From contig JAJEAV010000005.1 in the NCBI GenBank assembly GCA_022822625.1, positions 73,965 to 137,964 on the forward strand: a stretch of 64,000 bases of DNA, given 5' to 3'. The position numbers were made by a program, and so were the translations under genes. Of the stretch, positions 36,362 to 44,780 are shown piece by piece (positions within the stretch are counted from its first letter, which is position 1; each line of letters starts with the position of its first letter). The stretch is from Gammaproteobacteria bacterium. GTDB taxonomy: Bacteria; Pseudomonadota; Gammaproteobacteria; Arenicellales; Poriferihabitantaceae. The notes beneath the pieces are model-generated. The model ran no database searches. It worked only from the letters and a program-made list of their open reading frames with translations, and had not been told where the DNA came from.

Positions 36362-37970
36362 TCATGGGTTAACGGGCGTTGGCTTGCTGCATAGCGCCGC
36401 ACACAACAAGTCGACCGCATTCACTGAACAGGAGCGTGACCAGTATGGTTTGCGTGGTCTCCTGCCTCCAGCTGTTGGCACCATGAAGACCCAGATCCAA
36501 CGAGTACTTGCAAACATGCGCCGCAAGGAAAGCGACATTGAGAAATATATTTTTCTATCCATGCTGCAGGATCGTAACGAGCGATTGTTCTTCAGATTGA
36601 TCATAGACAATTTTCAGGAACTGCTGCCAATTGTCTATACCCCGACCGTAGGGCAGGCATGTCGTGAATTTGCCAGTATATTCCGTACCGAAAAAGGGTT
36701 TTACATTACCGCCCGGGACCGGGGCCGAATCCGCAAGATTCTTGACAACTGGCCTAACCGTGATGTGCGAATTATCGTGATTACGGATGGTGGGCGAATT
36801 CTGGGACTGGGTGATCTTGGGGCCAATGGAATGGGCATTCCGCTTGGCAAGCTCGGTTTGTATTGCGCTTGTGCTGGAATTTCTCCGGATCAGACATTGC
36901 CGGTGATGCTTGATGTTGGTACGAACAACGAAAAGCTGATTGAAGACCCGATCTATCTTGGGTTGCGGCAGCCACGATTACAGGGCGATGAATATTTCAC
37001 TCTTATGGATGAATTCGTTGAGGCGGCCCAGGATGCATTTCCCGGCGTGCTGATTCAGTTTGAAGACTTCACTGCCGATAATGCATTTTCTCACTTGAAT
37101 GCCTATCGCGAGAAGGTCTTATGTTTTAACGATGATATTCAGGGAACAGCGTCCGTAGTATTAGCCGGTATATATGCCTCGACCCGATTTTCAGGGGTTC
37201 GTTTTCGAGATCTCAAATTCCTGTTCCTGGGGGCTGGGTCGGCAGCCACCGGGATGGGCAATCTGATTGTTGAAGCCCTGATTGAAAGTGGGCTTGGTGA
37301 AGATGAAGCCGTCCGGAGACTGTGGTTTTTCAATCGGAAGGGGCTGGTTCGCAAGGGGCAGCCCAATTTGCCGGATTACATCCAACGCTATGCACACGAT
37401 GTGGAAGAGTGCGAACTACTGGAAGCGATTCATATCCATCGTCCGGATATACTGATTGGAGCAACGGGTACGCCGGCAACCTTCACCCCGGAGCTGATCC
37501 AGAAAATGGCATCAATCAAGTCGAGGCCGGGTATTTTTGCGTTGTCAAATCCAACCAGTCGGGCTGAATGTACGGCTGAAGAAGCCTATCACTGGACTGA
37601 TGGCCGGGCAATTTTTGCAAGCGGAAGCCCATTTGATGACGTCATTCATAATGGAAGGTTAATCAGGCCGGGGCAGGGGAACAATGCCTATATTTTCCCA
37701 GGTGTTGGCCTCGGTGCGATTGTCTGCAAGGCAAGATTCATTCCGGATGACATGTTCCTGATTGCTGCCAAGGTACTTGCAGAATCTCTGACCGATGAGG
37801 ATATTGAGCATTGCTCCGTCTATCCCAGAGTGGAAAAAATTCGACGTGTTTCACTCAATATAGCGACAGCGGTTGCGACCTATGCCTGGAACAAGGGCAT
37901 TGCCCAATTATCTCGCCCTGATAATATCGAAAGTCATATTGAGGAATTTATGTACGACCCGACATACTAG
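36348..37970 (+). CDS. maeA: Malate dehydrogenase (oxaloacetate-decarboxylating), malic enzyme
   Basis: Converts malate to pyruvate and CO2 with NAD(P). The 540 residues fit MaeA/SfcA (565). YTPTVGQACREFA contains the catalytic tyrosine region; VITDGGRILGLGDLGANGMGIPLGK and QFEDFTADNAF, CFNDDIQGTASVV and the Rossmann FLGAGSAATGMG are all present. I choose ATG 36348, preceded by GGAGAGGA, rather than the in-frame start at 36300 inside splB. The cofactor preference cannot be read with certainty. Confidence 0.93.
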   Translation: MGKDNHGLTGVGLLHSAAHNKSTAFTEQERDQYGLRGLLPPAVGTMKTQIQRVLANMRRKESDIEKYIFLSMLQDRNERLFFRLIIDNFQELLPIVYTPTVGQACREFASIFRTEKGFYITARDRGRIRKILDNWPNRDVRIIVITDGGRILGLGDLGANGMGIPLGKLGLYCACAGISPDQTLPVMLDVGTNNEKLIEDPIYLGLRQPRLQGDEYFTLMDEFVEAAQDAFPGVLIQFEDFTADNAFSHLNAYREKVLCFNDDIQGTASVVLAGIYASTRFSGVRFRDLKFLFLGAGSAATGMGNLIVEALIESGLGEDEAVRRLWFFNRKGLVRKGQPNLPDYIQRYAHDVEECELLEAIHIHRPDILIGATGTPATFTPELIQKMASIKSRPGIFALSNPTSRAECTAEEAYHWTDGRAIFASGSPFDDVIHNGRLIRPGQGNNAYIFPGVGLGAIVCKARFIPDDMFLIAAKVLAESLTDEDIEHCSVYPRVEKIRRVSLNIATAVATYAWNKGIAQLSRPDNIESHIEEFMYDPTY

Positions 37971-37983
37971 AATCCGGTTTTGT

Positions 37984-38028
37984 GAAGCAGGAACGGTCAA
38001 GCAGTCTAGAGAACCCCCGTTCTGCTTC
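37984..38028 (+). terminator. Inverted repeat after maeA, terminator-like without T tract
   Basis: GAAGCAGGAACGG pairs with CCGTTCTGCTTC (12 bp, one bulged G) across a 20-nt loop, 14 bp past the maeA stop. No T-run follows, so termination is uncertain; it may protect the 3' end instead. Confidence 0.45.
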
Positions 38029-38099
38029 TGATTCATTTCCTTATCCGAGTACAATCACTCGGTTTGTCCCCTCTAAATCGGCATGCTGCCATCGTATTC

Positions 38100-39827
38100 A
38101 TGAAAGATAAAGTGCGTGAACTCGTCCATCAAGCCCTTGCAAATCTGCAGCCGCAAGGTGTGGTTACTCCTGAGAGTATCGTCATTGAGAGGCCGCGCAG
38201 TGGATTGCATGGTGATTTCACAACCAATATAGCAATGCAACTGGCTTCGAAACAGAAGGTTTCACCGAGAGAGTATGCACAGAGCATTGTCGATTCCATG
38301 CCCGACTGTGAAATTCTGGAGCGCTGTGAAATTGCCGGGCCTGGGTTCATCAATTTTTACCTGCATTCAGAGGCCTATCTGGACCTGATCGATGAAATCC
38401 GGGAGGCAGGTCCTGATTACGGCAGATCTCGACTCGAGAATAGGCCGAGTGTGCTGGTAGAGTTTGTCTCAAGCAATCCAACCGGGCCCCTGCATGTGGG
38501 GCATGGGCGTGGTGCGGCATATGGCGATGCCCTGGCTAGGGTCATGTCGTATGCTGGTTATGAGGTCGAGAAGGAGTATTATGTAAATGATGCCGGGCGC
38601 CAGATGGATATCCTGACCGTAAGTATCTGGGTCCGCTATCTGGAAGAACTGGGACTCGTGCACGAATTCCCCAGCCGGGGATATCAGGGGGGCTATGTCA
38701 GAAATATTGCAAAACGCCTTCTTGAGGAGCATGAAAAGAGATTTGCCGTGCATGCTGAAACATTGTTTCTGGATTTGCCAGGGCATGATGAAGAAAACAT
38801 TGACGAATTGATCAAACGTGCCAGGAACGAACTGGGGGCTGACTATCAGATCCTATTTGACGTAGCCAGTCAATTGATGGTCCAGGACATCAAGCAGGAT
38901 CTTATGGAATTCGGGGTGGTTTTTGATCGATGGTTTCACGAAAGTCAACTCGTACATGACGGAGATATTGAGGCGGCACTGGCATGTCTTGAAGAAAACG
39001 GTTACCTTTATGTGAAAGACGACGCAGTCTGGTTCCGCTCCACCGATTTTGAGGATGACAAGGACCGTGTGGTAGTGAGGGCCAACGGCAGTAAAACCTA
39101 CTTTGCTTCCGATATCGCCTATCACTACAACAAGGCCGAGCGAAACTACGATCAAGTCATCAATATATTTGGCGCTGATCACCACGGATATACGAAACGC
39201 ATAGAGGCATCTTTCCAGGCCTTGGGAAATCCGGCGGATCGACTGGAGTTTTTGATGGTGCAGTTTGCGGTGTTGTACCGGGGTTCCGAGAAGGTATCCA
39301 TGTCAACCCGTGGTGGAGAGTTTGTATCCTTGCGTGAGTTAAGGGAGGAGGTAGGCAATGATGCGGCGCGGTTTTTCTATGTGCTCAGGCGCTCTGATCA
39401 GCATATGGACTTTGATCTTGATCTCGCCAAGTCAGAGAGCGCTGAAAATCCGGTGTTTTACATACAATACGCACATGCACGCATCTCAAGTGTTTTTCAG
39501 CAGGTCAAGGACAAGGGAATGGAAACCCCAGAAAATCGACACCCTACTTATCATCTGCTGATTGAAAAACAAGAGATAGAGTTATTGAAAATCCTCTCTC
39601 AATTCCCGGATACGGTGGCCAATGCCGCGCAAAACCGTACTCCACACCAGGTGGCATATTATTTGCGGGATCTGGCCCAACTGTTTCATGCTTACTACAA
39701 TGGACATCCGTTTTTGTCCAGTGAGAATGAATTGCGCCTGGCCAGATTGGGTTTGATTGATGCAGTCCGGGTAGTGATTGCAAATGGGCTCGGAATTCTC
39801 GGAGTTTCTGCTCCAACAAGCATGTGA
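38100..39827 (+). CDS. argS: Arginyl-tRNA synthetase
   Basis: Class I synthetase, 575 residues from the ATG at 38100 (E. coli 577); a TTG at 38064 in frame is rejected. The HIGH motif appears as SNPTGPLHVGHGRGAAYG (about 123-140). The KMSKS-equivalent loop is EKVSMSTRGGEF, as usual for ArgRS. The N-terminal tRNA-recognition domain (IVIERPRSGLHGDFTTNIA) and C-terminal anticodon-binding region are complete. Confidence 0.95.
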   Translation: MKDKVRELVHQALANLQPQGVVTPESIVIERPRSGLHGDFTTNIAMQLASKQKVSPREYAQSIVDSMPDCEILERCEIAGPGFINFYLHSEAYLDLIDEIREAGPDYGRSRLENRPSVLVEFVSSNPTGPLHVGHGRGAAYGDALARVMSYAGYEVEKEYYVNDAGRQMDILTVSIWVRYLEELGLVHEFPSRGYQGGYVRNIAKRLLEEHEKRFAVHAETLFLDLPGHDEENIDELIKRARNELGADYQILFDVASQLMVQDIKQDLMEFGVVFDRWFHESQLVHDGDIEAALACLEENGYLYVKDDAVWFRSTDFEDDKDRVVVRANGSKTYFASDIAYHYNKAERNYDQVINIFGADHHGYTKRIEASFQALGNPADRLEFLMVQFAVLYRGSEKVSMSTRGGEFVSLRELREEVGNDAARFFYVLRRSDQHMDFDLDLAKSESAENPVFYIQYAHARISSVFQQVKDKGMETPENRHPTYHLLIEKQEIELLKILSQFPDTVANAAQNRTPHQVAYYLRDLAQLFHAYYNGHPFLSSENELRLARLGLIDAVRVVIANGLGILGVSAPTSM

Positions 39828-39843
39828 TTGTACGGCTAACATT

Positions 39844-40536
39844 ATGGTAAACAGAAAGAAAAAATCAGCACGTCGTTCGGTATCGGACAGCCGTATGCCC
39901 CATACCCTGATTTCATTTGCAATTGGGGTCAGCGTTGGCGCACTAACAATGGTAGTGTTACAGGCCGGGGTTCCAAAGTCGGATTTTGGCAAGGAAATTC
40001 GTGGACTGATGGATCAATCCAAACAGAGCGAGGTACTGGATAATCAGGAACAGGTTTCCAACGCAGATTCGGGTTCGGATGGGCAGCCAAGTATCTATGA
40101 TTTTTATACGGTACTGCCGGAAGTTGAAGTATTGATTCCGGAAGATTATCGTGAAATCGCAGCTAAGCCGCTGGTTACACCTGATCAGGAACAGGCAAGT
40201 GTCGAGACAGACACTTCGAAAACGAAACTGGTTATTGACAATCCGGATTCGGCGACGTCGGTACCGCCGCCAGAACCCGTCACATCCAGTGAAACCCACT
40301 TCGTTCTTCAGGCTGCTTCATTCAAGAGGCAGTCGGATGCTGAACAATTGCGGGCTAGGCTGGCGCTCTCTGGCTTAACTTCCAATATCCAGAGAGTTAC
40401 CATTCAGGATAGAGGTGAATTCTATCGGGTTCGGCTGGGGCCTTTCTCCGTCTATGAAGAAATGAGAAATGCCGACAAGGTCCTGAAAGAGGAAGGAATC
40501 AAGTCGTTACGACTTAAGGTATCGAAAAATAATTGA
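39844..40536 (+). CDS. SPOR-domain inner-membrane protein (FtsN/DedD-like)
   Basis: A 230-residue bitopic protein. A short basic cytoplasmic tail (MVNRKKKSARR) precedes a membrane span (about 22-42), then a low-complexity periplasmic linker. The C-terminal SPOR domain (about 155-230) contains FVLQAASFKRQSDAEQLRARLALSGL and YRVRLGPFSVYEE. SPOR domains bind denuded septal glycan, so a cell-division role is likely. The position after argS matches ftsN in gammaproteobacteria. The start at 39844 is preferred over an upstream frame that overlaps argS. Confidence 0.85.
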   Translation: MVNRKKKSARRSVSDSRMPHTLISFAIGVSVGALTMVVLQAGVPKSDFGKEIRGLMDQSKQSEVLDNQEQVSNADSGSDGQPSIYDFYTVLPEVEVLIPEDYREIAAKPLVTPDQEQASVETDTSKTKLVIDNPDSATSVPPPEPVTSSETHFVLQAASFKRQSDAEQLRARLALSGLTSNIQRVTIQDRGEFYRVRLGPFSVYEEMRNADKVLKEEGIKSLRLKVSKNN

Positions 40537-40643
40537 TTGATCATTCTGGATACCTTGAATTCATTATCGTCACAAGCAGTAATTTCTGGTAGTAGTGGCA
40601 TTAGCCGATTGAATCCGTTCTCCGTTCGAGACGGTATCTGAAC

Positions 40644-41579
40644 ATGCAGAAGATCCGAATTTGCACCCGCCAGAGCGTTTTGGCACTCTGGCAGGCAAAT
40701 TATGTCAAGGAGTCCCTTCAACAACTATATCCGGATCTGGCGATTGATTTGCATAAGGTTGTGTCAGAGGGAGATCGAACCCTGGATATTCCTCTTCATC
40801 AGGTTGGAGGCAAGGGTTTGTTCCTCAAGGAACTGGAAATGGCATTGTTGGATGGTACGGCAGATTTAGCCGTGCATTCCATGAAAGATGTGACGGTCAA
40901 TCTCCCGGCCGGCTTGATCATACCGGCAGTCTGTCCGAGGGAGGATCCCCGAGATGCCTATATATCGAATCAATATGATTCGCTGGAGGACATGCCCGGG
41001 GGCAGTATTGTCGGCACTTGCAGTTTAAGGCGTACCTCACAATTAAAGGCTGCATACCCCCATCTTGAGTTTTCCAGTCTACGCGGAAATGTCCATACGC
41101 GATTGTCAAAACTCGATTGTGGTCAATATGACGCGATTATTCTTGCAATGGCAGGACTCAAGCGACTGGGTATGGAAGATCGCATTCGTCAGGCGATCAG
41201 TCCTGATATCTGTTTGCCGGCTGTGGGGCAGGGTGTAGTTGGTATCGAATGTCGTGCCGATGATGAAAAAACCAGGGGTTTGATCTCGCCCATCAATGAT
41301 CCGGATAGTGCGACTCTTGTTGCTACAGAGCGCAAGGTGAATGCAATATTGAACGGGGGTTGTCATGCTCCGGTAGCTGTATTTGCCGAACAGTGGATTC
41401 AAAAGGAAGAGGCGAAGATCAGGTTAAGGGCAATGGTAGGCGAGCTGGATGGTTCGAATCTCCTCAAGTCTGATCGTATCGGTCCGTATCAGTCGAGCAA
41501 CAGGTTGGCCGAGGAGGTTGCCGGAGACTTGATGGATCAGGGTGCTGACAAGATTCTCGGGCGTTTCAATGATGTCTGA
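40644..41579 (+). CDS. hemC: Porphobilinogen deaminase (hydroxymethylbilane synthase)
   Basis: Assembles four porphobilinogens into hydroxymethylbilane. Signature segments are HSMKDVTVNLPAG at 78-90, GTCSLRRTSQL at 124-134 and SLRGNVHTRL at 145-154. The dipyrromethane-cofactor cysteine is C240 in LNGGCHAPVA. It has 311 residues. hemD starts 8-11 bp before its stop. Confidence 0.96.
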   Translation: MQKIRICTRQSVLALWQANYVKESLQQLYPDLAIDLHKVVSEGDRTLDIPLHQVGGKGLFLKELEMALLDGTADLAVHSMKDVTVNLPAGLIIPAVCPREDPRDAYISNQYDSLEDMPGGSIVGTCSLRRTSQLKAAYPHLEFSSLRGNVHTRLSKLDCGQYDAIILAMAGLKRLGMEDRIRQAISPDICLPAVGQGVVGIECRADDEKTRGLISPINDPDSATLVATERKVNAILNGGCHAPVAVFAEQWIQKEEAKIRLRAMVGELDGSNLLKSDRIGPYQSSNRLAEEVAGDLMDQGADKILGRFNDV

Positions 41580-42348
41580 TTCCGGCCGGCTATCTGGACT
41601 TCGAGTATTGGTGCCGAGGCCCAGTCCTCAAGGTGATAAGCTGGTCGAGGAGATTCGCCAACTGGGGGCTGAAGCCCTTCATTTTCCTGTGGTTGAGACT
41701 GTCCCGCCAGAGAGTCATGAAGCCCTGGATCAGGTTTTGCGAGATATGGAAAAGTTTGGACTGATCATTATGGTTAGTGTAGCAGCAGCAAGATCGGTAT
41801 TGGCCCGCATGCGCAGTTTGGGCCTGAACTGGCCCCGTTCGACCCTGGTTTGTAGCGTCGGCCCGGTCACCAGTCAGGTATTAAGGGACAATGGTATTCG
41901 GGTTGATATTGAACCTGAGAGTGAATTCACTTCGGAAGGCTTGCTTGCATCACTGCAGCAGGTCGAATTGTCTGGCAGGCATATAGCGATATTTCGAGGC
42001 CAGGAAGGTCGGGAAAAACTAACCGAAGATCTTGAAAAGGCGGGTGCAACGGTATTGCCCGTAATGAGCTATCGCAGACAGATTACCGGTCAACCATTTG
42101 ATGAGGTGATCCAGGCGTGGAGGTCGAGGGGGTTTGACGTGGTAGTCATCACCAGTCACAACATCCTTGATGCATTGCTTGAATTACTCGGTACTCAACA
42201 TAGGTTTCTTATTGAGACAACCCATGTGCTTGTGATTAGCCCAAGAATTGCCAATTACTGCAGACGAAACAAGGTTCACAATGTGAGCGTATGCACTCCG
42301 GGAACTGCTTCGGTTTGTAAGAGTCTCAAGCAGTTTGCCATAAGGTGA
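41572..42348 (+). CDS. hemD: Uroporphyrinogen-III synthase
   Basis: Cyclises hydroxymethylbilane to uroporphyrinogen III. It is a poorly conserved family, but the N-terminal LSGLRVLVPRPSPQGDKL, VSVAAARSV and the C-terminal VVITSHNILDALLEL and VISPRIANYC are typical. About 258 residues. Two adjacent ATGs (41569, 41572) overlap the end of hemC. hemX, the normal next gene, is 2.4 kb away beyond a minus-strand cassette. Confidence 0.9.
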   Translation: MSDSGRLSGLRVLVPRPSPQGDKLVEEIRQLGAEALHFPVVETVPPESHEALDQVLRDMEKFGLIIMVSVAAARSVLARMRSLGLNWPRSTLVCSVGPVTSQVLRDNGIRVDIEPESEFTSEGLLASLQQVELSGRHIAIFRGQEGREKLTEDLEKAGATVLPVMSYRRQITGQPFDEVIQAWRSRGFDVVVITSHNILDALLELLGTQHRFLIETTHVLVISPRIANYCRRNKVHNVSVCTPGTASVCKSLKQFAIR

Positions 42349-42370
42349 ATCAGTCAACCGACAATCTCAC

Positions 42371-42385
42371 CCGAGTTCCACTCGG
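42371..42385 (+). repeat. Hairpin after hemD, related to the dispersed 3'-end element
   Basis: CCGAGT-TCC-ACTCGG is a perfect 6-bp stem 22 bp past the hemD stop. CCGAGTTCCACTCGGAAGTG matches 17 of 20 positions of CCGAGTTCTGCTCCGAAGTG at 50580-50599. No T tract follows. Confidence 0.4.
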
Positions 42386-42497
42386 AAGTGTAATGATTCT
42401 GAATTGCCTCTCCTCGGAAACACTTATTGTGATCACACCTCAAGCAAATTGGCAACTAGGGCAGTGTTTTCCAATCCTAAAATAATAGGGCAAAACT

Positions 42498-42535
42498 CCG
42501 AGTAGATGTATAACCATAAACTCCCACCTACTCGG
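42498..42535 (-). terminator. Inverted repeat at the 3' end of the GHKL/DUF4325 cassette
   Basis: CCGAGTAG (42498-42505) pairs perfectly with CTACTCGG (42528-42535) across a 22-nt loop. On the minus strand it starts 3 nt after the stop of the membrane-protein gene and is followed by AGTTTTG. It could end the cassette transcript and face the hemD transcript from the other side. Confidence 0.45.
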
Positions 42536-42537
42536 CT

Positions 42538-42993
42538 CTATTTTCCAGACTCGCAAATTTCAAAAATTGCCACCAATAGGTTTTGCTTCAATGAATTTCC
42601 GATTGTTCGTGCTTGTTCCTTAGATTGTTCATTAGGGGAGTCAATTATATCCGTGAGAGAAGATTTGAATTTGAAATACAATCCATTCATCTGTATTTTC
42701 CTTTGATGACTTTTTTTCACGTTATCAATCGGCAAGTCAAAAAAATGATATATTTCATTGGAGAGGCTGCGTAGTGAAGCTACTCGCTTGTGTTCATTGT
42801 CTGTTTCAACCGCTGAACAAATATATTGATGTATGTTTCTTTGAATTTCTTGCAAGTAGTTGATGAGCACAGCGTCTCTTTGACTTTTTCTCCTGATTGT
42901 TGTGTTGACCCAGTAACCCACACAAACGATAGCGAATGCTGTAATTGCTGGTGGAGCGAGAGTCTGAAAGAGGGGTATACATATTGTGGTCAT
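42538..42993 (-). CDS. Single-span membrane protein, third gene of the GHKL/STAS cassette
   Basis: 151 residues, no recognised family. One strong hydrophobic segment (about 8-30, LAPPAITAFAIVCVGYWV) is followed by basic residues TIRRKSQR, predicting an outside N-terminus and a cytoplasmic, helix-rich remainder (EIQRNIHQYI, LRSLSNEIYHFF). The start overlaps the DUF4325 stop as ATGA, so translation is coupled. By position it could be the membrane effector or anchor of the cassette; this is inference only. Confidence 0.75.
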   Translation of the reverse strand: MTTICIPLFQTLAPPAITAFAIVCVGYWVNTTIRRKSQRDAVLINYLQEIQRNIHQYICSAVETDNEHKRVASLRSLSNEIYHFFDLPIDNVKKSHQRKIQMNGLYFKFKSSLTDIIDSPNEQSKEQARTIGNSLKQNLLVAIFEICESGK

Positions 42994-43349
42994 GTGTTTT
43001 GCTCTGCAGGCTCATAAGGAGGAGTTTTCTCGCTTGCACCGAATTCAATATAGTGTGCAATTTCTTCTACGAGAAGTGGTTCATCGGTACACTGAATATC
43101 TATATGTTCCTTGACCTGTTTAGAATCTCGAAGCCGCACCAACCCGCCAAATGTCTCCTCAAGGAATGATGTTGGATAACCGTAAGGTGCGCCATCCATA
43201 TCGATGATTAATTTTTCGCCGTGCTCAACTGCATCATCGAATGCCGGGAGCAATACATTCCCTCTAAATTCCTCTCCGGAACCCGGGCCTTGATTTTTGT
43301 ATCTAGGGCCTGGAAGGGATTTTAATTTGTCCATCACCTTAAGTTTCAT
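42990..43349 (-). CDS. STAS-like DUF4325 protein, second gene of the cassette
   Basis: 119 residues. GPRYKNQGPGSGEEFR at 14-29, LIIDMDG at 47-53 and SFLEETFGGLVR at 61-72 are the hallmarks of DUF4325, a STAS-like fold related to anti-anti-sigma factors. The DMDG loop is where STAS proteins carry the regulatory serine; here no serine is in that loop itself, though PTS follows. It starts 3 nt after the ATPase stop, with GAGGAG over the end of the ATPase gene as ribosome-binding site. Known STAS partners are GHKL kinases, matching the upstream gene. Confidence 0.85.
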   Translation of the reverse strand: MKLKVMDKLKSLPGPRYKNQGPGSGEEFRGNVLLPAFDDAVEHGEKLIIDMDGAPYGYPTSFLEETFGGLVRLRDSKQVKEHIDIQCTDEPLLVEEIAHYIEFGASEKTPPYEPAEQNT

Positions 43350-43352
43350 AGA

Positions 43353-44423
43353 TTACTCCTCGTTTGTAGATGCTGACCAAGAAATTATGGTGCCATTAAA
43401 ACTTTCCTTTACCTTGCGATACTGCATTTTTGCAATATCTCCTTCTACCTTTCCAGTTCGAATTTTAAGATTTTGCAAATATCCGAACTGGGCATCACGC
43501 CTCATTCTTGGCAAGCCTAACCCCCGCCCTGGTCGGCCAGTTGATGAACCAATTTTTCCATCGAAAGCATCTCTCACCAGTTTGTCGGGGCCATACCCGG
43601 ATATAGTATTTTTGATCATTGTCATATAGTTGGTTGCTTGTACACTTTTGCAAATACCAACTCCCATGTCAATAAATGTAAACTGGGCCTCGCCTTCACG
43701 ACACATTACACCTGCAACCCACTGTTCGGTATCACCATCTCCAGAAGGATTCCCATCTTTCCCCTTAGCATGATTATGAGTATTGGTCATACATTCCACC
43801 AGATTTTGCCAGATTGCATTTTTCTGTTCTTGAGGCATATGGATATTATTTTCGTTAGCAAACTTGATAAGCTTGTCCGCTTTCTGTGATCCTACTTTCT
43901 TTTCCCGCTGACTTATCCAAGATGCTTTAGCTTGTGGCAATTGCTGTCCCTCAATCGTGAAATTTCTGAAAAATCCCGATTCAATAAATTCGCTTGCCAC
44001 TGACTCATTCATAGGAAGATTTCCTTCAATACTAGAAGGAGGAATTTTCTTTGAATGAGTCGGTTTTGTTTTTATGGCTACTGCCAGAGCGATAACTCCT
44101 GAGAGAGTGAATTCCCTCATAGAGGACATATCTACAAAGATTTCTTTACCGCCATTTTCACGATATTTCCTGATTAACTCACATACTTTAATTGTTTCAT
44201 CGCTTTGTTCAATTGCGTCTAGCCGTTGAGGAGTGTGTATTGTTACTCTTTCTCTTTGTGACCTGCTGTCACTACTCCCTCGATTTGATCGTCTTTTGGA
44301 TTGCTCGAAAGATCTATTTCGTTTTCGTTTATTTCTCCTACTTAACCATTTTCTTCGTGCCCTCTTCCGCTCACAACGTCTTTTGTGCTTTAACTTCCCG
44401 GAAATTGAATTACACTTTTTCAA
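43353..44423 (-). CDS. GHKL-type ATPase with basic N-terminus and STAS-like segment, first gene of the cassette
   Basis: 356 residues from a TTG start with GGAG 6 nt upstream. Residues 1-50 contain 24 Lys/Arg and may bind nucleic acid. Residues 60-120 look STAS-like (KEIFVDMSSMREFTLSGVIALAVAI). Residues 200-350 form a GHKL ATP-binding domain: N-box LVECMTNTHNHA (E210, N214), G1 box DMGVG at 252-256 and G2 box TGRPGRGLGL at 295-304. There is no phospho-acceptor histidine or membrane sensor, so it is not an ordinary sensor kinase; it resembles SpoIIAB-like or MORC-like switch ATPases. By hand count, 60-base lines here are about 40-42% G+C, lower than neighbouring hem genes. Confidence 0.82.
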   Translation of the reverse strand: MKKCNSISGKLKHKRRCERKRARRKWLSRRNKRKRNRSFEQSKRRSNRGSSDSRSQRERVTIHTPQRLDAIEQSDETIKVCELIRKYRENGGKEIFVDMSSMREFTLSGVIALAVAIKTKPTHSKKIPPSSIEGNLPMNESVASEFIESGFFRNFTIEGQQLPQAKASWISQREKKVGSQKADKLIKFANENNIHMPQEQKNAIWQNLVECMTNTHNHAKGKDGNPSGDGDTEQWVAGVMCREGEAQFTFIDMGVGICKSVQATNYMTMIKNTISGYGPDKLVRDAFDGKIGSSTGRPGRGLGLPRMRRDAQFGYLQNLKIRTGKVEGDIAKMQYRKVKESFNGTIISWSASTNEE

Positions 44424-44451
44424 ATTATCTCCATGTTGCTATGAAGTGCAC

Positions 44452-44480
44452 AGTATTTAGCGTTCATAGCCTAAGATCAA
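44452..44480 (-). promoter_or_regulatory. Candidate promoter of the GHKL/DUF4325 cassette
   Basis: On the minus strand there is TTGATC (44480-44475), a 17-bp spacer and AATACT (44457-44452). The predicted start near 44445 leaves about 22 nt to the TTG start codon, which has GGAG upstream. Confidence 0.45.
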
Positions 44481-44701
44481 CGAGAAATGTTTATGAGCTA
44501 ATTATCTTTTGATGGTCGCTATCAGGGAGTATATCCAGTGGATATGCAGCAATTACATGGAATCGGTCATAAATGTTTACTCAGTCCAACGGCGGGTCAT
44601 TATTACCCATGAATAAAATTTTTCCACTTAGTGCAGGAATGATAGCACAGAATCTTGACACTATTATTGCGGAGGCTTGACCACTGAACCTGCAAATTGT
44701 C

Positions 44702-44710
44702 TGGTAGAAT
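44702..44710 (+). promoter_or_regulatory. Candidate extended -10 promoter for hemX-hemY
   Basis: TGG followed by TAGAAT gives an extended -10, 71 bp before the hemX ATG. No good -35 is present at 17 bp. A local promoter here would explain how hemX-hemY are still expressed although separated from hemCD. The rest of 44481-44701 holds nothing recognisable. Confidence 0.35.
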
Positions 44711-44780
44711 CGAAAAATCGGCAAGGTATCGTGAAAAGGATATGTAGTCCGGTAGTACATCCAACCATACAGACTCCGAT

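Noticed and set aside
42371-42535. CRISPR-like repeated CCGAGT/ACTCGG motifs
   Set aside because: Only two hairpins with different loops and no regular spacers; better read as 3'-end structures.
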